From Ovis canadensis (lineage: Eukaryota; Chordata; Mammalia; Artiodactyla; Bovidae): DNA of 64,000 nt. Below the pieces are notes generated by a model. That model made no database searches. It saw only the letters and a program-made list of their open reading frames with translations, and was not told where the DNA came from. The stretch spans positions 109,831,001-109,895,000 of the forward strand of contig NC_091246.1 of the NCBI RefSeq assembly GCF_042477335.2, in the 5' to 3' direction. Every line of letters starts with the position of its first letter. Position 1 is the first letter of the stretch. This document shows, piece after piece, positions 34,919 through 47,191 of the stretch. The translations under genes and the position numbers were made by a program.

Positions 34919-36493
34919 AACTGAAAAAGCATATAAAAATGTAAATTGACCATATCTTGCTGACTTATTAAGCAGATTCTATGGTCAGAAATCCAAACTC
35001 TAATCAAATATGGAACCATTCACAAATTGAAGTGAAATAAAATAGCTTTCATCACAAATTTCTTGTTCATCTAAAGTGAGATAAATATTATCAGTGGTGA
35101 TGAATTTATAATACATAATGCTAACCTTGCAAGCCTATAACAATATTCTGTTGAATTATTTTTAACACATTAAAGTGAAAAATACAGGAAAATGAAACAG
35201 TTACCTGAATGTGTGGAAATAGAAAATGATTATCTGCTTCTTCAAAATGATGAGGTATTTAATTGTAAGAGATGACAGAATTCCTGGGGAAAAGTTTAGG
35301 AATGAGGAAAAGCCAGGGTAATGAAGTTCTATAGTAACTCTCTCGATGCTAGTCTGCTTTCTGAAAGCATCTTTTTTCAAAGTTACACCAAGCGCCAATT
35401 AAGAGCTGTGGCAATGACACCCTGGTGTCTCTCCTGAGGAAGGGTGGTCCCTTCCAACCACCAGATTTCCCATGAAGTCCTTCTTCACATTGTGGATCAT
35501 TTTTGTTGCTGTTACTAATGTTTCTGTCTGGTCTTCTCAATTATATAATATAAATGAGCATCACTAAAAGTATTAAAGTAAAAAAGTAACCTTTCAACCC
35601 TATTTTAATTTGTGAGGTATAAATAGTGTGATAAAAGTAACAATTTTTCATAAATATTTTATATTACATAAAACTCATCAGTGGAAAGAGCTACTTTCCA
35701 GTCAACCTCTGGATGTGGCATGATTTTTACTGTAAGGAAGCACATCCAAGCCCATAGTTTAAAAGCCATCATGGCAAATTACTTTTGTTGAGGAAGCCAC
35801 ATGCTGAGAGTTAAGGTAACAGAAGCTGGGGGTATCATGGCAAATGCTTCCAAAAAGCTAGAGAGACAGAAAAACAAAAGTCGGGCTTAAGAAACTTTTC
35901 AAAAGCATAGAAGTGCTTTCTGGGGACAATGTGATGCAGTCATAGGCTTGAGAAACCTACAAAACAACCTGGTGTGCAAGCAATTAGAGACAGACAGGGT
36001 TCAAAGAGAGGCAACATGTGGTCCACATGGCCACAGAGCTGCATATAATGGGACCACCCAGCAGTGACTGAGCAAAAACCCAAGCCATGTACTAGCACTT
36101 TCATACACAACATCCTTTCAGAAAATAACACTATTACCTTAACATCTGCAGTTAATAGGCTCTAAATCACATAAAAATACACATTTCTCAGGCAAAGATT
36201 AAAATCTTACCCACATTCTAATGATATATATTTAGCCATTGAGAAAAGTAGGCATTTTATGTGCAATTATTTCTTACTAATTCCTATGATCCATAGAAAA
36301 CAATTCAGAGTTCATATTCTTGGATTGTTGTTTTAATACATTAAAAGTTCACTACATTCATATACTTTAAAAATGTCTGCACACAATCTATTAAAATATT
36401 CTGAGGTCATAATTTTACTTTAAAAACATGTATAGTTTATTTAGCTACAGGAATAGCTATAGAAATGTGAAATCAAGTGAATGTATATAATAT
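34919..36493. other. Unassigned unique-looking DNA, 1.6 kb
   Basis: One of the longest repeat-free stretches in the window. No open frame above 65 codons and no recognisable homology. Confidence 0.5.
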
Positions 36494-36504
36494 TCTCTAA
36501 TGTA

Positions 36505-36627
36505 GCATGTTAGTCACTCAGTCGTGTCCAACTCTTTGTGACTCCACGGATTGTAGCCTGCCAGGCTTCTCTGTCCTTGGAATTCTCCAGACAAGAATAC
36601 TGAAGTGGGTTGTCATTCCCTTCTCCA
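36505..36627 (-). mobile_element. BovA-type SINE, 5'-truncated
   Basis: Only the BovA body is present. TCTCTAATGTA at 36494-36504 and 36628-36638 shows that it inserted in truncated form. Confidence 0.92.
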
Positions 36628-36727
36628 TCTCTAATGTAAAAATGGACAAAAATATTAACTTTGGAAAATGGACAGACCAACATGTAATATCATAATATTA
36701 ACAGAGCACAATGCAAACCCTGGATTA

Positions 36728-36948
36728 TTGTTGTTATTTAGTTCCTAACTTGTGTCTGACTCTTTGTGACCCCATGAACTGTAGCCTGCCAGGCTCCTCT
36801 GTCCATAGTATTTCCCAAGCCAGAAGACTGGAGTGAGTTGCCATTCCCTCCTCCAGGGGATCTTCCTATGCCAGGGATCAAACCCCAGTCTCCTGTGTCT
36901 CCTACATTCGTAGGTGGATTCTTTACCACTGAGCTATCAGAAAACCCA
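36728..36948 (-). mobile_element. Bov-tA SINE
   Basis: A complete element bracketed by AAACCCTGGATTA at 36715-36727 and 36949-36961. Confidence 0.93.
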
Positions 36949-36961
36949 AAACCCTGGATTA

Positions 36962-37574
36962 ATTTGACCCAAATAAGAGCTGGGAAAAACAAACTCCAGA
37001 TCCAGAACCTGTCACATAGAGCCTCAAATTCCTCTGGAGACAGAAAAAAAAAAACAACAACAAAAAAAAACCAACCCTATTTCAATAGAATTTTACTTAC
37101 CATTCAAATAACCTCAATAACCTTTTATTTAACATGCTTTCTTATATAACAACTGTGAAAATGATAATTATCCAAGATTCAGTTTCAGAATTTTTTTTTT
37201 CAGCCTAGAGGTGCTTTAGGAAGAGAAATGTTATAGGCACTGGCCAGCCAGATTTGAGCTTGTCGGTATATAATAGCCTGAAAGTCTATTATGTTTTGGT
37301 GATTCTTAGTCATCATTCCCATTCAAGAATCATAGCCAGCGTTCTTGTCTGGATAAAGGTTTTAACTGTGAAGCTTCTCATCTTCCATCCACTGCTCCCT
37401 GGGCTCTTGGCCTCTGCTGTCTCTGCCACTCTCAAGAGTTAAACCGCAGTTGGTGTTGTCAGTCACCAGCTCTGCTGCAAAGACTTTTTATAGCATGATA
37501 TTTCACTTGTCTTCTGCTATATTAACTGCTTGGAAGGTACTGCTGAAGAATGCTTACAGGTCTCCAAAATCTTT
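36962..37574. other. Unassigned DNA upstream of the retrocopy insertion site
   Basis: Contains an A-rich tract (37041-37071) and a T-run near 37190. No gene or family recognised. Confidence 0.5.
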
Positions 37575-37588
37575 TGGTTTCTATTTTT
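37575..37588. repeat. Target-site duplication, left copy (COX15 retrocopy)
   Basis: TGGTTTCTATTTTT is identical to 41401-41414. On the minus strand it starts with AAAAA after TTC, which resembles the preferred nick site of L1-type endonuclease. Confidence 0.93.
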
Positions 37589-37599
37589 TTTTTTTTTTT
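37589..37599 (-). other. Poly(A) tract of the COX15 retrocopy
   Basis: A T-run of 16 (37584-37599), of which the first five bases also belong to the target duplication. It is uninterrupted, which fits a geologically young insertion. Confidence 0.9.
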
Positions 37600-37617
37600 G
37601 TAATCATCCATTTTCCA

Positions 37618-37623
37618 TTTATT
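37618..37623 (-). terminator. AATAAA polyadenylation signal copied from the COX15 mRNA
   Basis: TTTATT on the plus strand, 18 nt upstream of the A-tract in transcript sense. This is the normal spacing for cleavage and polyadenylation, so the retrocopy ends at a genuine mRNA 3' end. Confidence 0.85.
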
Positions 37624-38149
37624 CATGCAATATTTGGTGGTATGTGTCTGGTTCTGGGAATAATGCAAACAAAATAATTCAGATAATATCCACTCACCAG
37701 GAGCTCAGAGATGGGCATTAATAAAGTTATATCACTAAATGCAATCAGATCTGTTTTTCCAAACTTACTCATCTTTAATAAAAGAAAAAAAATGAAGTAA
37801 AACATCTGCAACTTGAAATTATTTAATTCATTTGGTACTTTTTTTTTTGGAGGGAACAGTAGCAGCATTAGCATATGGTTCTTTGAGTTGGATCAGACTG
37901 CCCTCTCCAGACTCAATTATTAACTAAGAACAACCTTAATTTGGGGATCAAGAGATGATAGTTTGGGAACCTGCCCAGTGACTGCCGCTCTCATTCTTTA
38001 GAGAATTCTATCTGGAAGAGGTGATACCCCGCTGGCACACTAACCAGTATCAACACAGTGGATTAAATGAGATAGGGTGAGAGGAAATTTGGAGGGAATG
38101 GGAATAAGCTGGTCAGAACTTTCTAAGGTAAGTAGACTACTAGGGCTAC

Positions 38150-38296
38150 TAGTGGTTCCCAAACTTGTCAGCACATCAGAATCACCCAAGGAATTTGCTA
38201 ATTATGGCTTTCAGAGATTATGATTTAACTGATCATTGCTAAGGCTGGGGTCAGGATTCTGAAAGATTCTAATGTGAGAGAAGCTGGGAACCACTG
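38150..38296 (+). mobile_element. MER5A-type DNA transposon (hAT-Charlie) within the copied 3' UTR
   Basis: The ends AGTGGTTCCCAAACT and GGGAACCACTG form the terminal inverted repeats, and CACATCAGAATCACC is a hallmark of the family. It is highly diverged and non-autonomous. Because it lies between the COX15 stop codon and the poly(A), it was part of the parental 3' UTR. Confidence 0.8.
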
Positions 38297-38879
38297 CTGG
38301 CAACAGCAAAAGCTGTTTCCTGGCCAGGATTTTTATTAAAAAAAAAATCAAAGACAAACTGCTACTTCTATTTTGCTAAGAACCATTTGAGGATGATACA
38401 CTGCTGGTCACACTGAAACCCAGAGGATACTGGAGTTGAAAGGGAACCGTGATCATTAGTCCAGCAGCTGTACAGGGGCACACCTTAATGTCATTTATGG
38501 CTCCCAGATCTGTTTAGCCTGCATAATGTTCTAAAAAACTTGAGACCATTCACATAAAAATCTGGATGTTTGGTTTGTCTGAAAAGTTGAATCTCACAAC
38601 TGGACCTGCAGAGCAGCAACAGGTTAGCACTCAGCAGAGGTTTAGCCCCTTGATGGGCACCTGCTCTCTGGGTTCACCTGTTTGCACCAGTCTGCCCTAG
38701 CAGGCATCTGATTTGGTCCAGGTGGCTCCTATCTTCTACAAAACTAAAAACTAACTTTCTACAACTTTTACCCACTGCTCCCAGCTCTTCCTTCTGCAAG
38801 AAGGGGCTTCAACTTGTCAAGGGCAGGATTCTTGCTGCCTCTAAATGTTCTCCAGCTGAATACTCCTAGTTCTTCCAAG

Positions 38880-39450
38880 TATTTCCGGTGTGAAACAGGT
38901 TCTGGACTCCTTGCTGTCCTGGTTCCTGCCTCTTGATACATACGTGCCATTGAGTATCCTCCTTAAAACATGCAGTACCCAGAATAAAATGCAGCACTTG
39001 CAGTGTGGTGTTCTGACTATGGCTGTGACACTTCTATTCATAGAATCTCAAACACCATTAGTTTTTACCATTGTCATCACGTGGTTGGTTCATACTGAGC
39101 CTGTGTCCAACTGAAGTCCCTAAATCTTTTTTTATATGAAGATGATAAGCTAGTTTTCTCTATCCCAAACTTACATAACCTATTTAAATGAAGATGTTAC
39201 ATTTATGACTGGTTTAATTTCATCTTGATGATGTCACTCTGGAACTGTTTTGTGATTGTCATCTATTCTATCAGCAATGTTGGGTTGCTCCATCCTCAAA
39301 TATGGTCTTTGTGATGCCTTCATCCAAATTGCTGATTTAAAAGTGTTGAATAAGACAGAGCCCTGTGAAATATCAACAGAGGCCAAAATCACACCAATTC
39401 ACTAGTCAGTAATTTGTTTAAATAACCAAAGAGATGTCCATGTACTACAC
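38880..39450 (-). mobile_element. Ancient CR1/L3 LINE fragment within the copied 3' UTR
   Basis: The minus strand preserves the CR1 RT motif around 39330-39370 as DISQGSVLFNTF-like residues (family form PQGSVLGP). Further on, near 38970-39020, is the region that encodes RPHLEYCVQFWAP in CR1. Too decayed to be coding. It lies in the same sense as COX15 and came with its mRNA. Confidence 0.65.
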
Positions 39451-40085
39451 CATCAAGGCTGTATTTTTCTTATCCCTAAGGCTCTTAGGAAACCCTTCCA
39501 GGAACTGATTTATACTATTCTCCATTCATCCCATGTAGTGACGTAACAGCCCTATCACAGGAGGAACTAGGTTAGTGCTTTCCCCCATTTTGAAAATCAA
39601 GACACTAGAAGAAAACAGCTATTTCTTGCTGAAGGCTATCTGAGTACTTTAGGATACTGCTAATCCATCCATTTGAATCTCTACCTGATCGAAGTACAGT
39701 TGAGATCATAAGAATTTCTATTCAGGCAGAATCCAGGACTCAGGAGTTCAAGGAAACAGATTATACATGTAGAACCAACAGCTTGTCAACATTTAAGAAA
39801 ACTGACACAGAACCTGTTAAGTAGAAAATGACACACAATTCTTTCTCTACATTAAATCTGATTTTCAACAGATTTAAAAAGGAACCTTGAGCAAAACCAC
39901 ACTTAATGACTTGCCTGATCCAGTGATTGTCCCCAAAACAGGCAAAGAATTTAAATAACTTGACCAATTTGGAAACCACCTGGTATGCCAAGGTCCTCCT
40001 CTCAGAAAAGCTCAAATTCCTATGCTCTCTGATGATCTCTCAAAAGCACAGTTTCAGTCCTAGGAAGCTGATCTTCTGAGAATTA

Positions 40086-41189
<1,104 letters not shown>

Positions 41190-41400
41190 TTACCCTGGCC
41201 TCAAGGGGCGCCTGATCCCACAACTGCAACCACACTGTGTTCCAGGCGCCACCCTAGGAACCAGAAGCCGGAGACACGGGCTCCCCAGCAAGGCCGTCAA
41301 GGGCGTAAAGAGTAATCGCTGCATACTATAAACAGTGCCCAACGGCCACCTTCAAGCTCCTGCGCTCTCTGGTCTCCTTTCTCCTCACCGACTGAAGAAC

Positions 41401-41414
41401 TGGTTTCTATTTTT
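41401..41414. repeat. Target-site duplication, right copy (COX15 retrocopy)
   Basis: Perfect 14-bp match to 37575-37588. It marks the 5' end of the copied mRNA at 41400. Confidence 0.93.
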
Positions 41415-41462
41415 GAAGTCAGGGAATCCAAAGGCAGCTAAAGGTGGGAATGTCCTACCACA

Positions 41463-41723
41463 GAGTGGGAAGGGGAGGGTGGGATGGATAGGGAGACTGG
41501 GATTGGCAAATGTACACTCCCATGTCTAAGACAGACAGCTAGTGGGAACTTACTCTGAAGCACAGGAAGCTCAGCTTGGCATTCTGATGACCTAGAGGAG
41601 TGGGATGGGGAGGGGAATGAGGGGCTCAAGAGGGAGGGGATGTATGCACACATATGGCTGATTTAATTCATGGTACAGCAGAAAGAAAACAATGGTGCCA
41701 AGCAATTAAAAAAAAAAAAAGAA
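41463..41723 (+). mobile_element. L1 LINE 3' UTR fragment
   Basis: GGGAGACTGGGATTGGCAAA, ACACATATGGCTGATTTAAT and a closing A-run match the ruminant L1 3' UTR. The COX15 retrocopy inserted about 50 bp upstream of it. Confidence 0.78.
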
Positions 41724-42075
41724 CCAAAAAAGGGCATTTGAAGATATTTTCCATTCTCATTTGAGACCACGGAACTTCCTTCTCGCTTTGGGTCCAGAGA
41801 ACACTGCAGGTAGACTTGGAATCTCCAGGCAGATCAGGCGAGAACACCTGAATACGCTAGCTGATGGGGCCTCCCAGCAAGATAGCGTGATCTTTTCATA
41901 CTAAATCCAAACCCACCTGCCAGCTGGCGTCCCCTGTGTGCATAAAGTGTTCAACCCTCTGTCACATCTTCTCTTACATGTAAAGGAAGAGGCAAGTATC
42001 GAAGAATTAAAGAAATTGCAATGATAAAAGACAAAGACTGAATCAAGCAAAAGAAGATGGAAACATAATCCCTAG
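41724..42075. other. Unassigned DNA
   Basis: No gene or repeat recognised. Confidence 0.5.
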
Positions 42076-42294
42076 TAGTTGTTGATGCTGTTGCTAAGTT
42101 GCTCAGTCATGTCTGACTCTTTGGGACACCATGGACTGTAGCCCGCCAGACTCCTCCGTCCATGGGATTTTCCAAGCAAGAATTCTGGAGTGGGCTGCCA
42201 ATTCCTCCTCCAGGAGATCTTCCTCACCCAGAGTTCTAACCCGCATCTCCTGTACTGGCAGGTGATTCTTTGCCACAGAGCCACCTGGGAGCCT
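42076..42294 (-). mobile_element. Bov-tA SINE
   Basis: A complete element in reverse complement ending in GAGCCACCTGGGAGC. Flanking similarity is too short to call a target duplication. Confidence 0.9.
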
Positions 42295-42464
42295 AGTTTC
42301 TAGTGAGGTTGCCAGATAAAATCCATTAGGCCTCCTCACATTCAAATTTCAAATAAACAACAAGTATCTTCTGAGTACAAGCCTGTCCTTTCCAATATTT
42401 GGGACATAATTCTACTAAAAACAAAATACTCGTTTATCCAGAATTCAAACTTTACTCGACACTA

Positions 42465-43361
42465 CGGACCTTAGTCAGCAAAGTAATGTCTCTGCTTTTG
42501 AATATACTATCTAAGTTGGTCACAACTTTTCTTCCAAGGAGTAAGCGTCTTAATTTCATGGCTGCAGTCACCATCTACAGTGATTTTGGAGCCCCCAAAA
42601 ATAAAGTCTGACACTGTTTCTACCGTTTCCCCATCTATTTCCCATGAAGTGATGGGACCAGATGCCATGATCTTCGTTTTCTGAATATTGAGCTTTAAGC
42701 CAACTTTTTTGCTCTCCTCTTTCACTTTCATCAAGAGGCTCTTTATCTCCTCTTCACTTTCTGCCATAAGGGTGGTGTCATCTGCATATCTGAGGTTATT
42801 GATATTTCTCCCGGCAATCTTGATTCCAGCTTGTGTTTCTTCCAGTCCAGCATTTCTCATGATGTACTTAAAAGCAGAGACATTACTTTGCTGACTAAGG
42901 TCCATCTAGTCAAGGCTATGGTTTTTCCTGTGGTCATGTATGGATGTGAGAGTTGGACTGTGAAGAAGGCTGAGCACCGAAGAATTGATGCGTTTGAACT
43001 GTGGTGTTGGAGAAGACTCTTGAGAGTCCCTTGGACTGCAAGGAGATCCAACCAGTCCATTCTGAAGGAGATCAACCCTGGGATTTCTTTGGAAGCAATG
43101 ATGCTAAAGCTGAAACTCCAGTACTTTGGCCACCTTATGCGAAGAGTTGACTCATTGGAAAAGACTCTGATTCTGGGAGGGATTGGGGGCAGGAGGAGAA
43201 GGGGACGACCGAGGATGAGATGCCTGGATGGCATCACAGACTCAATGGACGTGAGTCTGAGTGAACTCCAGGAGTTGGTGATAGACAGGGAGGCCTGGCG
43301 TGCTGCGATTCATGGGGTCGCAAAGAGTTGGACATGACTGAGTGACTGAACTGAACCGAAC
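42465..43361 (+). mobile_element. BovB LINE with inverted 5' part (twin-primed)
   Basis: Positions 42465-42867 are reverse-complement BovB (RT region to GCTGACTAAGGTCC). Positions 42868-43361 are the forward 3' end beginning AAAAGCAGAGAC and finishing GACTGAACTGAAC. About 35 bp is present in both arms. Both arms carry the same private variant TGACTAAGG where other copies here read CAACAAAGG, so both came from one RNA. A 168-codon open stretch at 42831-43337 and low divergence mark it as young. I found no clear target duplication. Confidence 0.9.
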
Positions 43362-44005
43362 TTATGTAATTTTATTTGTTAAATCAAGCAACCTTAATCT
43401 ATGGGGGATAGAAAACACCAAGAAAATAATCAACATCTTAGAAATAGAGAAAAGAAGTTGCAACAGAGAGAGAAGTCAAGTGGGAGCCACAATCCCTCAA
43501 GAGACAGAAAAGTCTCCATCATGTATTTGAGGTTTTTTTTTTTTTTAAATCTCCATTGTAGTGGGGGATGGGAGGAAGTCCCTGTGCTCCCCAACATCCT
43601 TATTACTACTATTTTGTCCCATTAATATAACACTTTTATTAAAAAAATCTCAAATGAAATAATATCCTTCAATTTTAGGTGGGTATAAAATCAAACATAT
43701 CAAAATTATATTGCCTAATGGGACTCACAGAGTTTCATAAACTATAACACATAGCAAAATAACCAGATTTCCCATTAAGTTGTAATAACAGTGTCCCATG
43801 CCAATATATTCTGGTTAAGTATATATGGATTGGGCCCTAAGAATTTTCATTTCAGCACAAAACATAGGCAAAACTGTGATAATATTAAATCTGCTATGTC
43901 ATTATACACATACACATACCCACACACATATATTTGAATAGGAGTTGACATTGTCTTGCTTTATTTTCTTCACATAGCATTTAGTCTTTATTAATAATCA
44001 CAAAG
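43362..44005. other. Unassigned DNA with one T-run
   Basis: T-run at about 43532-43545; otherwise no gene or repeat recognised. Confidence 0.5.
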
Positions 44006-44200
44006 GGTTTCCCTGGTGGCACAATAGCTAAGAATCTGTCTATAATGCCAGGGACCCAGGTTCAATCTCTGGGCTGGAGAGATCCCCTGGAATGGCTACC
44101 GACTCCAGTATTCTTGCCTAGAGAATCCCATGGAGAGAGGAGCCTGGCCAGCTATAGTCCATGCAGTTGCAAACTGTGGACATGATAAAGCACAACACAC
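44006..44200 (+). mobile_element. Bov-tA SINE, diverged
   Basis: Head GGTTTCCCTGGTGGCACAAT and BovA body, with part of the body-head junction deleted. The terminus (GACATGATAAAGCACAAC) is atypical for Bov-tA. Confidence 0.85.
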
Positions 44201-44852
44201 AGAAGTGAATTGGTCATATACCTAGTAACGGGCTTCACTAGGCTTTTAATTTAGGCTGACTGACTTAGTAATATTAGGAAAATTTAAGCCCTATTAAAAG
44301 ATGATCAATTAAATATTATCCCTAAAATAATATGCATCGTTAGCCAACTCAGTTCTTGGTTCCTGGAAATTTCAGTTTAAAGCAGATACATGACCAAATG
44401 TTTCACTTTAACATTATGCTTTCTATACAACATGAGGTTCCTTGAGGTTCCTTGTTTCCTACAACAGAGAAAACCTTCCCCTCCCTCCAACTCCAGAGCC
44501 TAGTCAATGTGAATCTGAACACTGGAAGCATAGAATCAGTACTATTTCTCTCTGAACTTATCTCAGAGCTCACATCAGGATTTTTAGAAACCTTTTCAGT
44601 GTTCAGTTTTGTTTTGTTTTTAATCACCATGTTTTCTGTGGGTCAGATTCTGACTTAAATTTGTCTCTTTTTCTGAAAGAAATGCAGTTTAGTCTATGGA
44701 AGCCTAGTATATCAGATACATATTTTCATCATGTCTATAAATTTCCTCTCCTAGTATGTAAAATGCTATGAAATTCCAATAAGTCCCCAGTTGTAAACCA
44801 AATGAGCACTGCAAGTGATGTATCCTAATTATTCTGAGATAGCAGGAAAGAG
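44201..44852. other. Unassigned DNA
   Basis: Contains a direct repeat of GAGGTTCCTT at 44434-44453. No gene or transposon recognised. Confidence 0.5.
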
Positions 44853-45579
44853 TACCATCAATTCAGCTCAGTCATTCAGTCTTGTCTGACCCTTTGTGAT
44901 CCCATGGATGGCAGCACACCAGGCTTCCCTGTCCATCACCAACTCCCGGAGCTTGCTCAAACTGATGTCCATTGAGTCAGTGATGCCAACCAACCATCTC
45001 ATCCTCTGTCATCCCCTTCTCCTCCTGTCCTCAATCTTTCCCAACATCAGTGTCTTCTCTAATGAATCAGCTCTTTTCCTCAGGTGGCCAAAGTATTGAA
45101 GCATCAGCTTCAGCATTAGTCCTTCTAATGAATATTCAGGAATAATTTCCTTAAGGATTAACTGGTTCGATCTCCTTGCAGTCCAAGAGGCTCTCAAGAG
45201 TCTTCTCCAACACCACAGTTCAAAAGCATCAATGCTTTGGCACTCAGCTTTCTTTATGGTCCAACTCTAACATCCGTATGTGACTACTAGAAAAACCATG
45301 GCTTTGACTAGATGGACCTTTGTTGACAAAGTCAAGTCTCTGCTTTTTAAAATGCTGTCTTGGTTGGTCATAGCTTTTCTTTCAAGGGGCAAGCATCTTT
45401 TAATTTCATGGCTGTAGTCACCAGATGGTGCAGATGCAGTGATTTTGGAGCCCAAGAAAATAAAGTCTGTCACTGCTTCTAATGTTTCCCTATCTATTTG
45501 CCAAGTGATGGGATTGGATGCCATGATCTTAGTTCTCTGAATGTTGAGTTTTAAGCTAGCTTTTTCACTCTCCCTATTG
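44853..45579 (-). mobile_element. BovB LINE, 5'-truncated
   Basis: Terminus TTCAGCTCAGTCATTCAGTC at the left, ending in the region just after YADD (TTTTTCACTCTCCCTATT). A short local duplication of the GATGGTGCAGATGCAG type lies at 45425-45440. Several frame breaks. Confidence 0.9.
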
Positions 45580-46642
45580 AAAAGCACCATACTTCAATAC
45601 AGATGACAGCTTTTTTATTCCTTTCCAAAACTCTGGGCTGCAACTCATTCCCCATCTGTATCGCTTTAAAGGTGAAGGGAAGTTCATTTGTAATAAAATA
45701 ATCATAATCTGGGTAAAGTGGAATTCACCTGCCTGCACAACTGTGTGTCTGTGTACCACATGGTCCAACTCACATGCTTCTTAGAAGCACAAAGCAAAGT
45801 TCCTCCTCTCCATCCTGGCAGGTACCTTGGGGATGATGCTTTGTTATCATTGCACTCCTGGCCATAAGATCAATTGAGGAAAAATAAGGAAGAATATGGA
45901 TATACCACCAAACCAATACACATGATAATCAGCATAAAGAGAAAGGCCACGATACTGTTGGAAAGCACAAACTGGATAAATAGGCTAAACCCAAGAAGAT
46001 GATATTTTACATGGATGAAAGTAAATGCCTGTGTGAACATAAATCCAAAGCTCCCAGTGTACAAATAAATGTAGGGAGAAAATTGGCAAGGAAACAGAAC
46101 ACTAAAAAAGAAAATCCCAAGGATTCAATCTATAGTAAGCTTGATGTTAGAACAATTTGGTTTGGTTGCCAAAGTTACCATGAGAGCCGAGATGATCTAG
46201 AAATAAGCATTTTGAGAAGAAGTCTGTTCCTTTCATATACACTGCCTTGACTAATGAAATGAGTGTTTATATTCTTAGCCAATAAAGAAACCCAAGGCCA
46301 TCTCCCTGCAATACATCTTTGTGATTTTAATAATTATACTAATGCTCTTCAACCCACAATGTGCTTCTAAATCACCTGTGAGCTTCATAAAAATTCAGAC
46401 ATTTGAACCGGGAGCCCTGTGGTTTTGTAGGGCAAGCATTTTTATAATTTGTGTAGGATCATATATCTATACCTCAAGAAAATCAATATAGAAGTATAAG
46501 AAATATACAAAGTTATAATATATATATATGGAAATTTAGAATTACAAAATAAATCACAATCATAAATATTAAGAAATTTCCAAGTATACAAATATAAAAA
46601 TCATAAAATAATAAAATGCCAAAATCTGTAATTATGTTTGGT
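45580..46642. other. Unassigned unique-looking DNA
   Basis: A 64-codon hydrophobic minus-strand frame at 45870-46064 and an 83-codon plus-strand frame at 45999-46250 overlap antisense. I recognise neither. Confidence 0.45.
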
Positions 46643-46653
46643 TATATATGATC

Positions 46654-46858
46654 TTCAGGGCTTCCCATGTGGCTCAGTAGTAAAGAATCTGCCTGTCAAT
46701 CAGGAGACCCAGGTTAGATTCTTAGCTTGGGAAGATCCCCTGGAGGAGGAAATGGCAATCCTCTCCAGGATTCTTGTTGGGAAATCCCGTGGACTGAGGA
46801 TCCTGACCGCCTACAGTCCATGGGATCACAAAGAGTCAGATGTAATTGAGCTCACATG
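46654..46858 (+). mobile_element. Bov-tA SINE
   Basis: A complete element (head GGGCTTCCCATGTGGCTCAG) bracketed by TATATATGATC at 46643-46653 and 46859-46869. Confidence 0.93.
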
Positions 46859-46869
46859 TATATATGATC

Positions 46870-47191
46870 ATATTATCTATAATAATGATTTTGCACAATA
46901 TTGTTTCCAGAGGAAATAAAAATATAACTCAGTATTTTCCCTAGCATGGTTATGTGAAATCAGTTTATACTAATTTTAAGATAAGAAACAAATTCTGTTT
47001 TACATACATCATTTGTAATGCTATGTACATTTTTAGTACAGTTGACAAATTTGGTGGGAAAAAAATCAAGCTTATTTTTCTTCCCAACTGTAAAATGGCA
47101 GGCATGTTATATTCTTGAATTTTGAATGAATTTAAAAACTCTCTGAGCTTTACAGCAGCTTCTCACTAGCTATCTCTTTTGCACATGACAG
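46870..47191. other. Unassigned AT-rich DNA
   Basis: No gene or repeat recognised. Confidence 0.5.

Noticed and set aside
45870..46064. Hydrophobic 64-codon minus-strand frame as a small membrane protein
   Set aside because: No family recognised, no supporting gene structure, and the size is within chance expectation for AT-rich DNA.
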